In this document: positions 22,441 to 34,410 of the stretch, one piece after another
Numbering within the stretch: position 1 is the first letter of the stretch
Layout: every line of letters begins with the position of its first letter
Source of the DNA: Cycas panzhihuaensis
Taxonomy: Eukaryota > Cycadophyta
NCBI GenBank assembly: GCA_023213395.1
Contig: CM041465.1
Location: 10,044,001-10,108,000 of the forward strand
Direction of reading: 5' to 3'
DNA: 64,000 nucleotides
Program-made: the position numbers and the translations under genes
Notes under the pieces: generated by a model
What the model was told of the DNA's origin: nothing
The model's database searches: none
What the model saw: the letters and a program-made list of their open reading frames with translations, nothing else

Positions 22441-24110
22441 ATAACAACCTTAACCATATTGGGTTACTAACCTCCTTTATACATCAAAGTTAGTTGGGGC
22501 AATCCCCTAACTAACCCAACCATTTTAGACCTACTAGTAGGGGCAACACCCTTATGGTTATATCCACCATATGACAACCTTACACCTAATTGGGGAACAT
22601 CTTCAACAAGCTTCATTTAACCATGCAACAACCTTGCATTTATTTAGGATACCTTAGCTTCCATTTCATCCCTAATTGGCCATCATCCTAAGGATCCTAT
22701 CCTTCCATTACTTAGTTTTCCATGGCATGGGAAAAACCTACCATTGTATCCTTGTCTCACTTAATTTCATGACCCTCTATGGCTTGAGGCACCCTAGATT
22801 CCATTCTATAACTTACTCAAGTTGTATCCCACCCTACGTCTTCACCTTATATTCCACTTAGTTGCATGCTTTAAAAATAGAGACAGGCTAAGCCTAGCCC
22901 CATGCTATTTACAGTGTAGATCCTCTTCATCCATATAAGGTCACCCCTCTAGTCAGAAGCCTATATGGCCAAAACCCACTTCCCCATCATCATCTTATGT
23001 CATCATCATCCCATCTATCAAATAAACCTAGTAAATCTTATCTATTATATCCTACTAGTCCTAACTTACTCCTACTCTCCTAAAAATGGGCATTCCCTAA
23101 GGGATCCCCATAGAGAGGAGCACCTTATCCTAAATCCAAGTTACCCCTAATGTGTAATAAATTCCCATCTAGCCCTTCTAACCACTCCCTTCCTAGTTAT
23201 ATCCCTATGGGAACCTTGAGTATGGAACACCATCATCTATTACATCAACCTTATATTATAATATAGAAATTCTACATCTAGTTGGGGTAATCCCTTAGAT
23301 AACCACATAACCTATTTTCAATAAATAAGAAGAAGATGAAGAAGAAAACTTAGGCCTTTTCTTCCGGGATGAAGGACCCAAGTTCAAACAAGACACTACT
23401 TTTCTTGAGTCAAGCATGATCCACTTTACACCCATAAGCATGGGGCATTACATGTACATTAGTATCCCTAGTATTCTTGAGTCTAACAAAGAGATTATCC
23501 CTATATGAATAATGGGAATGATTAATCATATCAAAGGAAACCTTATATCTAGTTGGGGCAATCCCCTAACTACCCCTATTATTATATAGTCCCCTCCACC
23601 ATAAACCTCTCTTATACCTAGCTTTGATCTTGGTCCTTATACATTAGACAATGAACATATTATATATGAATTTCTACTTAACTCCTTACAAGAGATCTTA
23701 AACCCTCCTCTTCTTTCCTAATCATTTATAGATCCACCTAAATGTCCTTTCTAAGATATCAACTCCCCATGCTAGGATAATTGTTTAGAAGAGTCCTTAG
23801 AAATTATAAATTGGGATCATGAACATAGTCTTAATCCTTCTCTGTTACCCTAGGTTAAATACAAACTAATCTTAGGTGATGATCAAACTATAAATAATGA
23901 AGTAATAAGTCCATATCTAGTTGTGACAATTTTCTAGCTAATTCTATCACACCAAGCAGTAACCTTGCATTCAGTTGGGGTAATCCCCTGACTATTTTTA
24001 TCTTATCAAACCTATTAGTAGGGGTAACCAACCTATGGTAGTGGCCCCCATATGACAACCCCACATATGGAAGAAATAACTTAAAAAATCCCTCTAAGTT
24101 ATTAATCAAT
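22440..24110 (+). repeat. Region of dispersed short repeats (GGGGYAATCCCC phrase)
   Basis: The phrase AGTTGGGGYAATCCC, usually followed by CTAACTA or similar, occurs near 22493, 23286, 23552 and 23977 and in decayed form near 23921. A longer shared unit links 22489-22585 and 23965-24070: it adds CCTAYTAGTAGGGGYAAC, CTTATGG/CCTATGG and CCATATGACAACC. No coding frame was recognised. Confidence 0.6.
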
Positions 24111-26049
24111 GATGAGGTTAAACTAAAGTGATCTCACTTCAAACATAAGCATCCTAGATGAAAACATCTTCTTAGGAGAAAATGATTTTGAAAACTATAA
24201 GGAACTATCTCATCATTTGGCAAAAAGAGCCCAAAAGTTCCTTTCAACTATCAATCACTCGAGATATAAAACTATGGTTATCCCATATTTGACATAGCTC
24301 CATAATAAAGTAATCTCTTTGAAGAGTTCTATGGCTTACTAAAACTTCTAAAAAGTATATTATTAAAGAAGTTAAGTTATGGCAATCTTACTTACAGAAT
24401 GAAAGTATAATCTATCCTTCACCAAAGTCACATGCTTGGTGGTACTACACTCCATAATGAGGCTAACCTAGTTAAGCTCCTCCAAAATATTAAACTAGAA
24501 CCAAAACCTCTTGATACTTTAAATAAGAGTATACACTACAATCTCCCCTTAGTTATATACCTAGGGGCATCACACCCCATGATGAGTGCAAATTAGATAT
24601 ACTATAAAATGAGAATAAACTATCATTACTATGTGATGAGTATAAATTATTTATGCACCATCACAAGTATAAACTATCACTTGTAAATTTTATTTATAGA
24701 AAAATTTAAAAAGAATTTCTAGATATTAAAAATAAAAAACCCAAAAATAGGTATTGTGCAAAGATTATAAACTAGTTATGCTCCATGATGAGTTTAAATT
24801 AAATAAGCCCTTCTATATGCCTCATACATAGTGTCCTTCTAAGCAATTTATCACTAATGGAAACAAAATATAAGACTCTAGTTTTGGTAGGTATAGCCTA
24901 AAAACCCCCTCTAAGTGTCTAACTATTGATGAGGTTAAGCCAGGATCACTAATTTCATGTAAAATAGACTTTGTACCTTTTGTGAAGTAATCTGCCTTAC
25001 GAAGTTCCATCTCCTACTTGTATTGCTCTATCATAAGCCTTGCAATCCCTCTTGGGTATCCCTATGAAGGGGTATTACACTCTTTTACAAGCCAAATTTA
25101 CAACCTGTACTCTACCATGAGTATAAACCATCATGGGAATATATGTCAAAATATTAAAAAAAAAAATTAGCTACAAAACTTAAAATATGTTGTCTCCAAA
25201 AAGAGATTAAACTATTTTATTCAATATTTTGTATGCACTATAAACTATCTAAAAGGTACATACATTTAATCAAAAAATAAAAGCTCATGATGCTCAAAGG
25301 CCCAAATGAATCTCATATGTATACAAATATATAATAATGATATAATACATCATGTCAAGGGGGAGCCTACACCTTTGCAAAGGTATATAATTAATCTCGA
25401 GCAAGTTGTAAAATCACTCATCTTAAACCTCACAAAGTTGGCTTACTTCTCCCAAAAGAATATAATATACATATGCCACACACCCCCTAGCACACTTCAT
25501 ACACTTTAGCCTAAAAAGATCTCAAGGTAATCCCCCATATGCATATTAGTATTTGTAATTAAATGACTCAGTTATGAGACATTGTCTTAGTCCTATCATC
25601 TATTTCTAACAATCTACACAATCTAAGTACTAACCCCCCTAACAGGGCCCTACATTCACAAATTTTTAGAGCTTTCTTTAATGCTACACTCATCTAGAAA
25701 AGTAGTTACTTCTATTTTCACTTAACTTTGTATTATGTCTTATATTTCAATAACATGCTTATATATTAAACTTTCTTATGATAGTCCTAGTTAATCCTTG
25801 TTATAGAAGATATTATAGATTACTATAAAAGTCTTCCTAGGGGCCCCTTTTGCCTACTCATAACCTTGTGAGAAGGTTCTAAAAAATAACTTGTATAAAC
25901 TACCTAAGTCCTACCTAGTAGTTTGATCTTTGTGATTACATATTCAAGTTTCCTTATGGTCTCATTTCATTAATATCCGTTGTTGATATGGTCCTCTAGG
26001 AGTTCAATGATGCTTAGTTCACCATGACCCTCATATGAATCATTATATA
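24111..26049. other. Unclassified DNA with X-family phrases
   Basis: The phrase ATGAGGTTAA-(A/C)-CTA-like sequence occurs near 24108, 24456 and 24926, with decayed ATGAG-TATAAA-type relatives at 24572, 24631, 24780 and 25107. This suggests the upstream part of the X2 element. No recognisable gene was seen; small frames here have no motif. Confidence 0.4.
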
Positions 26050-26481
26050 GCATAGTTTCCTCACCTTCAATATGTAGTTTGTATTTAGATGTGTAGGTCA
26101 TTTAGGATCTTTAGATCTAGCTTTTTAGGTCTATCATAAACTTAATCATGATCAAAACCTGCTCAACACTTGGGGGATAAATTTAGTAACTTTTAAAGCT
26201 GAGAGCAAGATTAATAGTAAGCAACTTATGGGGTATATTTCCAACCAAATTAATAGTCAAATTTAAGTCCACAAACTTGAAGACCTTATTGTATTGATTG
26301 ATTATCATCATAATCCCTACATTTATCAAGTCATCTTTAAGTCACTATTGCATTTCCCAATGGCATTACTCATTCATGCTAATAAGGGAAGTTGTGGGAA
26401 CCCTACTCCCTCTCCTATAGATTGGATCATTTAGGACTAATAAATCTATATCCTTACTCATTCAAGAATTTATCTCCTAAC
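26050..26481 (+). pseudogene. Element X2, 5' part: conserved block and RNase H-like start
   Basis: The first 110 bp match X1 at 8115-8225. From about 26184 a frame runs to the edge of Copia C with one or two CAA-to-TAA-type stops. It contains FKAESKINSKQLMGYIS, HKLEDLIVLIDYHHNPY, then LHFPMALLIHANKGSCGNP and IDWII. The last part aligns with X1 (YIPMSFIIHTDGAGYGNLG, IIQD), so it is the start of the RNase H fold. The first catalytic Asp is Asn here (a G-to-A change). It ends at HSRIYLL, where Copia C is inserted, and resumes at 34095. Confidence 0.65.
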
Positions 26482-26777
26482 TAAAAAGAGTGGATCTATC
26501 CTTCAACTTTATACACTAAACACAAAAGCAAACATGGAAGCAAGAGAGACTTGATAGAAAGAGAGTATCTCTACAAAATAGGGAGGTAAGAATAAGCCTC
26601 CTCCATTGAGTTTTACTTTTATATTAAGAAAGAGAGCATTAGAGTTAGGTGAAATAAAATTACACATAATACACATGAAAGTGCATTTCACTTAAGTGAT
26701 CTAATTTCAAGTTCTCTTAAGACCCTTTTTAGAAATAATCAACAAATATAATGACCTTGTGACACTAACCTATTCCT
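26482..26777 (-). repeat. 3' LTR of Copia element C
   Basis: Aligns along its length with 33797-34094 and with the A LTR at 49622-49919. The end dinucleotides have decayed. Confidence 0.88.
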
Positions 26778-27190
26778 CTCCTATAAGGTCTTCATTTGAG
26801 TCTCTTACAAAGCAAACTACTATGACACTTTTATAGGGAACCCTTATGGGAAATAAAACCTACAGATTTTCTAATCTATTAACCTCGCTTAGGAATCTCT
26901 TTAAATGAAGCTAGATAGCCAACTAATATAATAAATTGTATAGCTAAAATCTATTAAGTCTCCATATACCATTTGGTTATCCCCCATGCTCTTTCAAGTT
27001 TTCACAGGTTCTAATTTTTCAAAATGATATAAACCTTATCCTTTCATGCCCACAAGGGATTTTTATAAATGGGATAGAGTAGAGACTTACTCTTATCCTT
27101 CCATGCCCACAAAGAGTTTTCATAAATGAGACAGAGTATGATGGTCCTATTGTCATCTCCTTCAATCAGTCAGAGACAAAGGCCCTAAGG
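26778..27190 (-). repeat. 3' untranslated region of C with 57-bp direct repeat pair
   Basis: Two units with a 57-bp period lie at about 27035-27091 and 27092-27150 (CTTATCCTTTCATGCCCAC / CTTATCCTTCCATGCCCAC). The same pair occurs in A at 56507-56620, so it belongs to the family. The remainder is non-coding up to the 3' LTR. Confidence 0.75.
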
Positions 27191-28066
27191 CTGAGTTACC
27201 TTTGGAACTATTCAAACTTCACCCTCTTCAGTGGTTTGGTGAAGATATCGACCACTTGATCTACACTGGGGTAGTACTCTAGTTGAATTATACCATCATG
27301 AACTAGTTCTCTAATCCTATGGACTTTTGTACTTATATATTTGGTATGATCATGAAATATAAGATTTTTATCCATTTGGATTATAGATTGATTATCTATA
27401 TATAAGCTAGTAGAACTTGTTTAGGTGGTATTTAATATATTCAATAATTTTCTAAGCCATATAACCTCCTTGCTTGTCTAATAAGCAGTAATATATTAAG
27501 CTTTAGTAGTTGAGTCTGTAGTTATCTTCTGTCATCTGGATCTCCATGATATTGGTGATGTTCCAAGAAATGTTATATACCTAGATGTATATTTTTCTAT
27601 GTCTTTATCTCTGATAAAGTTTTAGTCTATGTATGCATAAAGTTTAACTTCTATATTGGGTTCATATAATAAACCATATTTACTGGTCGTCTTCAGGGAC
27701 CTCAATACTCGTATTGCATCTTGCTAGTGATTCTACTTAGGATTTGTCATGAATCTTGCAATAATGCTGATAGAATGTGCAATATCTAGTCTTGTGTTGG
27801 TAGTATAGTTGCATGTAAAGTGTTGTATCTGCCTCCTTAGTGTCACTATCAACTAAGAGTTTAACATTAGGTTCCTTAGGTATAGCCATTGGTCGAGCAC
27901 CTTCCAACTGAAATCTTATCATAAGATCATTGATATATTTTTCTTAGGAGAGAAAGATTTTGTCATTCTTTTTAGTTACTTCAATTCCCAAGTAATATTT
28001 CATCAACTCGAGGTTAGATAATTTAAAAGTTTTATCAAGATCTTTCTTCAACTGGATAATCACCTA
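27190..28066 (-). pseudogene. Copia RT end and RNase H (element C)
   Basis: The minus-strand reading includes KYYLGIEVTKKN, EKYINDLMIRFQLEGARPM (near 27900), EPNVKLLVDSD, then the RNase H region with YIDS-like and LYID segments and the polyprotein end near 27230. Frame breaks and stops are frequent. The A equivalent at 55621-56256 is one open frame of 211 codons, which shows what was lost in C. Final Copia polyprotein portion, removing template RNA. Confidence 0.75.
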
Positions 28067-29150
28067 TCCACTATTCCCCATTATTAGAATATCATCCACA
28101 AAGATTAAGAGGTAAGTGACTTTATTATTTTGGCACTTGATGAATAGTGTTACATCAATATCTTGATAGTCATAAACCTCATATCCAAGTTGCTTCATTC
28201 TTTTAGACAACTTGGTAAACCAAGCACAAGGGGTTTGTTTTAGGTCATACAAGGATTTTATGAGCATGTAAAGCTTATGCTCCTAACTGACAATCTTGTA
28301 TCCTTCTAGCTGAGCCATTTAAATTTCTTCTTTAAGGTCTCCATTGAGAAATGTAGTCTTAACATCGAGTTGGTGGATTTTCTAACCCTGTTGAGCAGTC
28401 AAGGTTATAAGAGTTCTACTTGTAGGCCACTTGGTTGTAGGAGCAAAGATTTTAGAGTAGTTGATGCCTTCCCTTTACATGAATCCTTTTGCTATTAACC
28501 TTGCCTTTTATTTTTCTAGGGTGCCATTTAAACTATAATTATTTTTTAACATTCATTTATTTTGAACTACCTTTATTCTAAGTAGTAGATCAACAAGCTC
28601 CCATGTACCATTCTTGATAAGGGATTGGTACTCTTTATTCATGGAATTTCTCTAAGAGACATGCTTTACAACTTCTTAGTACATTAGAGGCTCTTCATTA
28701 AGAGTAAGATGCACTTTTATTGGTTTAATCTCAACAAAAAGTGATTCATGTATCCTTGTTCTATGGGCACTTCTAGTGCTAGTTTTGCCTACCTCATCTA
28801 GTTGCATGTCCTTATGTAGCTAGTATGCTTCACGAAAATCTCGAGTTAAGAATGAGATTTTCATTTCCACAGCTTCTTGGTTTTTATTTTGATCTTGAAA
28901 AGGATCATGTAGAATGTTTGGTATAGAGGAAGTTAACGATGTCAGAGAAGATGGGCCAGCCACTAATGTTGGAGAAGGTGATCCTTCTACTATGGCTTTG
29001 CCTTTGTTAACTTGGTTATTCTCAAATGATGGTGCTAGATGTATACACATTGGCTGAGAGCCACATCTTGTATCCTTTGGGGATCTATTATCAGATTCCA
29101 AGATTTTGAGCAACTGTTGAGCATCTCCCCCCCTAAATTTTAGAATCTAG
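28067..29150 (-). pseudogene. Copia integrase-RT linker and reverse transcriptase (element C)
   Basis: An open frame at 28064-28267 carries SLYDLKQTPCAWFTKLSKRM and the metal-binding box FVDDILI (28091-28102), with both Asp codons intact. A TAG follows at 28064-28066, at the same codon as in A (55561-55563), whereas B has His there. Upstream, 28820-29113 is the acidic, Ser/Pro-rich linker (DNRSPKDTR, NNQVNKGKAIVEGS) also seen in A and B. Further stops separate the pieces. This would be the DNA polymerase domain of the Copia polyprotein, now split. Confidence 0.8.
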
Positions 29151-29219
29151 ACATTAAATTTAGTAACATTATTAAATCAGTATGAAGGTATCTTAGAGTC
29201 AAGTCTGAGTAATTAATCT

Positions 29220-30060
29220 TTAGTCTCTATAAATATAACATCTCTAGTGATTATGATTTTACATTGTGAAGGTAGAAAACTCTTGTACCCCTTTCTGTCC
29301 ATAGGGTATCTGATAAAGATAACTTTGAGGGCTCTATCTTAGAACTTGTTTTTATGTTCCTCCAAAATATAAGCATAACAAGTAGAGCTGAAAATTATGA
29401 AGTGGGAGATAGAGGGGGTTTGTCCATACCACATTTCATGTGGATAGGGGTTGATCTTGGAAGGACTAACAATGTTGATGTAATACATGGAAGTCTAGAT
29501 AGCCTTAACCCAAAGATAGATAGGGACATTCTTATATACTAGCATAGCATGAGCCATGTTCATGATGGTCCTATTCATGTGCTCAACAACTCTATTTTGT
29601 TGGGGTGTACCTACAATAGTGGTCTAATATTTGATCCCATGGTGACATAGATATAATTTAAACTCATTAGAGGTGTACTCACCATCATTGTTAATGTTGA
29701 GTATTTTGATCTTAAATCCAAATTCATTTTCTACGTGAGCCATGTAAGATTGAAATATAGAAAGGGCTTCATCTTTCTTTACAAGAAAAGTAACCCATAC
29801 TTTCTTAGTAAAATTATCAATGAAAGCAATATAGTACCACTTTTGTTTAATAGAAAGGATTGGCATAGCACCGTATATATTTAAGTGCACAAGCTTAAAA
29901 GGTTGGTTAGATTTCCATTGACTATGAGGAAAGGGTTGTCTTTGAGATTTGACGATGATACATGCTTCACATTTGAAGGGCTTAGAGGAGAGCCTAGGCA
30001 TACTGGGAAGAGTGGCATATAGTTCTCTTAAATTATCAATTTTGATATGGCCCATATGAG
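29220..30060 (-). pseudogene. Copia integrase (element C)
   Basis: A 143-codon open frame (29624-30055) covers the zinc-binding start (GHIKIDNLRELY, then KCEACIIVKSQ) and the core (FIDNFTKKVWVTFL, INNDGEYTSNEF). The second catalytic Asp region reads I-N-N-D-G where relatives have an Asp-Asn-Gly-Gly block, so that Asp is Asn. The third catalytic region continues to about 29600 in another frame (stop-containing, AHVMNMAR-like helix on the minus strand). The remainder to 29220 is the C-terminal part with TRDVIF-like reading. Non-functional. Confidence 0.8.
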
Positions 30061-30259
30061 CATGCGATAGGCCTGCTTAGGATAACGTTTGAGGAGTTAG
30101 GGTTGTAGTAAAAGCAGATTCATCATCAACATAGTTAGCTTCATAGAATGGTGAGCCAATTAGGTTAAAAAGTTTTCCATCAATAATTTAGATCATAACC
30201 ACATCATTTGAAGGAGGGTGAATGACACAAAGAGTTTGATTATTTTTAGTTACACTCAA

Positions 30260-30540
30260 ATAAAATCCATGAGAGACAAGGGTAGATAGGGAGGGTAGAT
30301 TCTACTTTAGAGAAGGAATATATAAAACATCAACATGGCTAAAATCTAGAAGGCGTGGGAGTTCTAGGCAAACAATTTCAAGTCCTTCAATTGACTAAGA
30401 TAATTTGTCATCCATGTGTATAACACCATGAACTTCAGAGTCAAAATCCTGAAAGAACTAGTGATGACAAGTCATATGTTATGTTAATATAGTATTCATG
30501 ATCTAAAATGAAGTATTTGAGATGGAACTATTTACAACTC
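30260..30540 (-). pseudogene. Copia protease (element C)
   Basis: The minus-strand reading near 30520-30440 shows the protease active-site region with Asn in place of the catalytic Asp, followed by HMTCHH and a TAG (30458-30460) at the codon where A also has TAG (53167-53169). Downstream are the VHGVIH and LPGLPDF-like strands of the Copia protease. The domain would cut the Gag-Pol polyprotein; both the catalytic residue and the frame are lost. Confidence 0.7.
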
Positions 30541-31713
30541 CAAGTGGTGAAGGCAAAAGTGAATAAGCATAGCCACAATAAGCCTTAATATACTTAGTGG
30601 ATCTATTAACAACACTTGATGAAGTGGTCCTAATTCTTTAAAGGTGTGCATGAGTAAATTATGTTCCACCAAAAACATCTTTAAAAGAAGTGTTATCAAT
30701 ATTATATGTACCATGATACAATTGATAGCTTGGTAGTTTATTGGTGGAAATTATATAATTTTTGGCATAGTGTCATTTTCTATTATACCTTTGGTACATA
30801 ATTATTTGATTTCTAGTCCCATAAGAAGTATTAGGCTAGTTGTATTGTCTTTGATTACTAGATCTAGGTTTAGGTTGATTATTTTAGCCTTGACCTTGAG
30901 ATTATTTTTGTTGGAGTTGAGGAGCTTATTAAGCAAGAGGACATTATCCTTATTATCTACCTTTGCCTCTTCTACAGGAATTACCACCTCTGTGAGAGTA
31001 TTGACCTTGATTTTGGTATAAAAAATATCTTCTTCCACTTCAAAAGTAGCATTAGTTGGATCTGATGTAGTGACAAAGTTGGTATCAAAGGTCTTATCAA
31101 ATTCAATGAACTTATTAACAAAAGGCTCAAAGTTTGGGGTCTTTAAAGTGCCACTAGATTAAAGACTTCCTAGTAGATTTTTATAATCTTGTATATGGAG
31201 ACATGATTGAATCAAGAAAATCCATGTAATGCATTGAGTTTTGAAATCTTTATCAATTACTTGATTGGTTAGACAAAGGAGATTGATTATCTCACTTATG
31301 TATCCTTTCTACATTTTTAATTTATTTATCTTTAGTACTAAGTAAACAAATTCTAAGTCTGATTTAGTGTCAAAGTTCTTCTTAAGAACTTCAACAACTT
31401 TCCATGCTATATCATGTATAACTTCATCAATGAGATTATGCAAGGAATAATCAGTGACAGGAAGTATCCTTATACAGATTTTATCATCATTAAGTTCCTA
31501 TTAGCATTTGGTTATAGCTTCAGTGGGAGTAGTTGGAGCACCTCCTCCAGAAGTAGTTGTGGCAGTTATAGCAATAATAAATGGTGTAAATTACAAGTGA
31601 TCTCTCTAAAGACCTTCATACTTTGTAATATTTCTAATACCAGTGAACCATATATCCCAATTTTCTTTCCCTTTAAGAATGCAGTTCACATTTTACTTAA
31701 ACTGTGAAGACAT
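30541..31713 (-). pseudogene. gag: Copia gag (element C)
   Basis: The start ATG is at 31713-31711 and the frame reads MSSQFK, then a TAA at 31695-31693, identical in position to A; B has CAG there. Beyond it the Gag reading continues as in A (WFTGIRN, KDFKT-like and TWIFLIQSCLH segments). A Gly/Arg-rich tail near 31000 is read partly in a shifted frame. The zinc-knuckle region lies near 30770. Compared with A, more frames are broken. Gag would package element RNA into particles. Confidence 0.75.
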
Positions 31714-31879
31714 GGTATCTTTTGAGAAGGGAAGAAATGAATAAGGGACTATAAAAGTGATGGTAATAAATGACCAATCACTATTTACAAATGAGATATC
31801 TAATAAAGTAGTATAGTAGAAGGAAGAAGAAGCGAAAATAGTTGATCAAAGATTAAGGGAGCAACTTAGACAAAAGTCA

Positions 31880-32075
31880 CCAATACTTATAATAAATATT
31901 AAAGTGATGCAATAAGAATATGAGAAGCACTATGATGAAAATTGGCCACTAACACTTGTGGAAAATATTAACTTGATGTAGCAAGAATATAAGAAGTACT
32001 ATGATGAAAATTGGCCACTACTAATTATGGCAAATATTAACCTAACGTAGTAGGAATATGAGAAGCACTATGATT
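31880..32075 (-). repeat. 69-bp tandem repeat in C leader, three units
   Basis: The sequence AAGAATATGAGAAGCACTATG (first 20 bases shared) recurs at 31914, 31983 and 32052 with a 69-bp period. A has two units (51641, 51710) and B only one recognisable unit near 45410. Confidence 0.8.
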
Positions 32076-32159
32076 GTGCTTACACTATGGATCACTTTTT
32101 ACAAATAAGCAAGTGATTAATATACAAGATTATAAGCCAATGTGGAAGCTGACATCATT

Positions 32160-32640
32160 GGGTGTACACAACTTAAAACTTAAATGTAGGATGCGTAATC
32201 AACCTAATAACCTCTAACTTGTGTCTAACATATAGTTGAGGTTGTTGAAGGGATGCCTAAGCTTCTAGTAGAATTAAGTTAGCATTCACCTATGATGCCT
32301 GCAATTGTGCTTAGTAATAAAATCTAAGTCATAATGGATCCTAGGTACTCCTAATCCTCACCTAGTTCACCAACGAATAACTATATGCCTCCTCCAAGGA
32401 GTGGTATATGCATACCTATGGCTATGATAGATATTGAATTGTGTATATTTTAATCTTATATTAAAGTTTCAATTTTTCTAGTTGGTTATCAAGATGATCC
32501 CTGATTGAGGTATGATGGTATGGCTAACCAAACTTTACCAATATTATAGTTTAGTTCAGTCCCAACTTGAAACCCACACCTCCCTTATGGAAAGAAATTC
32601 TATCAACTAAGGTATCTCAACCTTGGTGAGTGTGTGAATA
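32160..32640 (+). other. Antisense reading frame in leader of C (decayed copy)
   Basis: On the strand opposite to gag-pol, the reading VEVVEGMPKLLVELS, MPAIVLSNKI, DPRYS-SSPSSP and MPPPRSGICIPMAM parallels the open 66-codon frame at 51255-51455 of A, with a few stops (the Trp position after VELS is a stop). The DNA is conserved among A, B and C. Whether it was ever a gene is unknown. Confidence 0.4.
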
Positions 32641-33782
32641 GATACAAGATAGTAGAAAATAATCTACGTGATGCATTTCTTTTAGGGAGAGTGAAAAGAT
32701 TATCGAATTTGTATTAAACGTATATATAATTGAAAATATAGTGCTTACTTGGAGTATCTTTAGAGTACTTTCTTCAAGTGATTTTAGAGTGCTAAAATGT
32801 AATGCTAATAAGTGAGTAAGGACACCAAATATTGCTCAGATCCAAGTGTTTTTTTACTCAGTTTTATAATGGGCTTTTAAGCCTTATAAAAAGAAGGAAG
32901 AAAATTTCTTTACTTTTTTTTTAATACAAAAAAAAAAATAGTCTTCACTAAAATAGCAATAATTTTCTCCCACGATAACAAAATTGAGTGCCAATTTTTG
33001 TGCTATAAATTAGACTTAGAGCTTCATCTCTAGGAAGTCAAATTAGGTCCAAATGAGTTTTGAAAAATTTTTGGTAATCCCGCAAATTTAAAAGAATATA
33101 TTTTTCTAAAATTCTTACTAAAAATAACTATTGTTCACTAAAATAGTAATAACCTTCTCATACGGTAACAAAATTTGTCAATTTTTGTGCTAGAAACTAG
33201 ACTAAGAGCCTCATCTTTAGCAATTAGAATTGGGTCAATTAGAGCTCTGTAGAAGATTTTGAAAACCTATAAAGTTTAGTAAGTAGATTTTATTTCTACA
33301 AAAAATTTAGCTTACTAATATCTCATCAACACATGATACCATATATAATTTCCATCATTTTTTTATCACCAAGATCCTAATATAGGTAAGGTGAGAGCAT
33401 ATAATGATAGATATTTTAAATGGCTCTAAATTCTTTAAAAAAAGTTGGTAGAACCTCCCCTTATAATCATTCTTCTAAAAGCTGGAAAAATTTCGGTAGT
33501 ATTTCCCCTTGTTAAATGGACAAAAAGAGGGAAAAGAAAAGAAGAATGAGATAGAATAAATGGCTACTAAAGGATTGGAATTCTTGGGCCTTATAACTCC
33601 TTATATTATGCTTCCAAACCTACAAAAGAGAAAGGGAAAGTGAACAATACTAAATATGCTATAATAAAAACTTGAAAATATTTGTAAATCTAATTTCACA
33701 ATCTCCTTTACCACATGGATTGTCAGGGAGAAGGAAGTGATGGCTCCATTACAAATACAAGTGAGGAATATGAAGGAAGCAA

Positions 33783-33794
33783 AATTTGATACCA
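33783..33794 (-). other. Primer-binding site of element C (decayed)
   Basis: TGGTATCAAATT on the minus strand, two bases inside the 5' LTR. It matches the first 7 bases of the initiator Met-tRNA site TGGTATCAGAGC, with later changes. Confidence 0.65.
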
Positions 33795-33796
33795 CA

Positions 33797-34094
33797 TGAA
33801 AAGAGTGGATATATCCTTCATCTCCATGTACTAAATAGAAAGGTAAACATGGGAGCAAGAGAGACTTGAGGGAAAGAGAGTAACTCTCATAAAATAGGGA
33901 GGTAAGAATGAGCCTCCTCCATTGAGCTTTTACTTTAATATTGAGAGAGGAAGCATTAGAGTCAGGTGAACTGAAATTATATATAATGCACATGAAAGTG
34001 CATTTCACTTAAGTGATTTAATTTAAAGTTCACTTAAGACCCTTTTTAGAAATAATCAACTAATGTAATGACCTTGTGACATTAACCTATTTCA
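33797..34094 (-). repeat. 5' LTR of Copia element C
   Basis: 298 bp, TG at 34094-34093 and CA at 33798-33797 on the minus strand. Same length as the A 5' LTR. A 135-codon frame crossing it is incidental. Confidence 0.9.
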
Positions 34095-34410
34095 TTAACA
34101 ATTACCAAAAATACCATAGAATACATTGTAATAATTGAAGCTCTCATCAATGTATTGCAAGCTTATAATGGCCTTATTTTGTTGTTTTTATTCTAAATTA
34201 TTAGTTTACTAACTTACTTAACTTTATCAAATCCACTGCCCTTATTTATAGACCCTCTCTAACTTGTCTAGGTCACTCCTATCATAGTTCTCATCTACTG
34301 CTATCTAATATATTCTATGAGAGTAGAATATAAAAGTATATTGCCTAATTACCCACATCCTTGAATGCCACATGATATAAAATCTCACTCCTCTTCAGGG
34401 CTTGTGTACC
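34095..34410 (+). pseudogene. Element X2, 3' part of RNase H-like domain
   Basis: Starting at the right target duplication, the frame continues the RNase H domain left at 26481: TITKNTIEYIVIIEAL corresponds to X1 EATNNKSNYTAIIEAL. It is followed by SKLLVYQLT, YQI, SRSLL, FSS and an ILECHM end, matching X1 SLIIVSHIT, YQI, SRSLL, FNS and ILEDHL. Stops interrupt it. The domain boundary match across a 7.6-kb insertion supports both the insertion and the family. After it comes the phrase CCTATTGATGAAGTTTAAC (34403). Confidence 0.65.

Larger units (their letters stand above)
26477..34099 (-). mobile_element. Element C: full-length Copia retrotransposon inserted in X2
   Basis: LTRs of 296 and 298 bp bound a 7-kb interior on the minus strand. 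The target duplication is CTAAC at 26477-26481 and TTAAC at 34095-34099 (one C/T difference). Order from right to left: 5' LTR, primer site, 2-kb leader, gag, protease, integrase, RT, RNase H, 3' UTR with a 57-bp repeat pair, 3' LTR. Integrase before RT defines Copia. It belongs to the same family as A and B. Many stops make it defective. Reading across the insertion rejoins the X2 RNase H frame. Confidence 0.92.

Noticed and set aside
30802-31038. Charged 78-codon frame and its opposite-strand partner at 30770-31021
   Set aside because: Shifted-frame and reverse readings of the Gly/Arg-rich gag tail; the A equivalents (52518-52832, 52574-52864) behave the same way.
33601-34008. 135-codon minus-strand frame with hydrophobic stretches
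   Set aside because: It lies across the 5' LTR and leader of Copia C; the parallel frame in A is short and unconserved.
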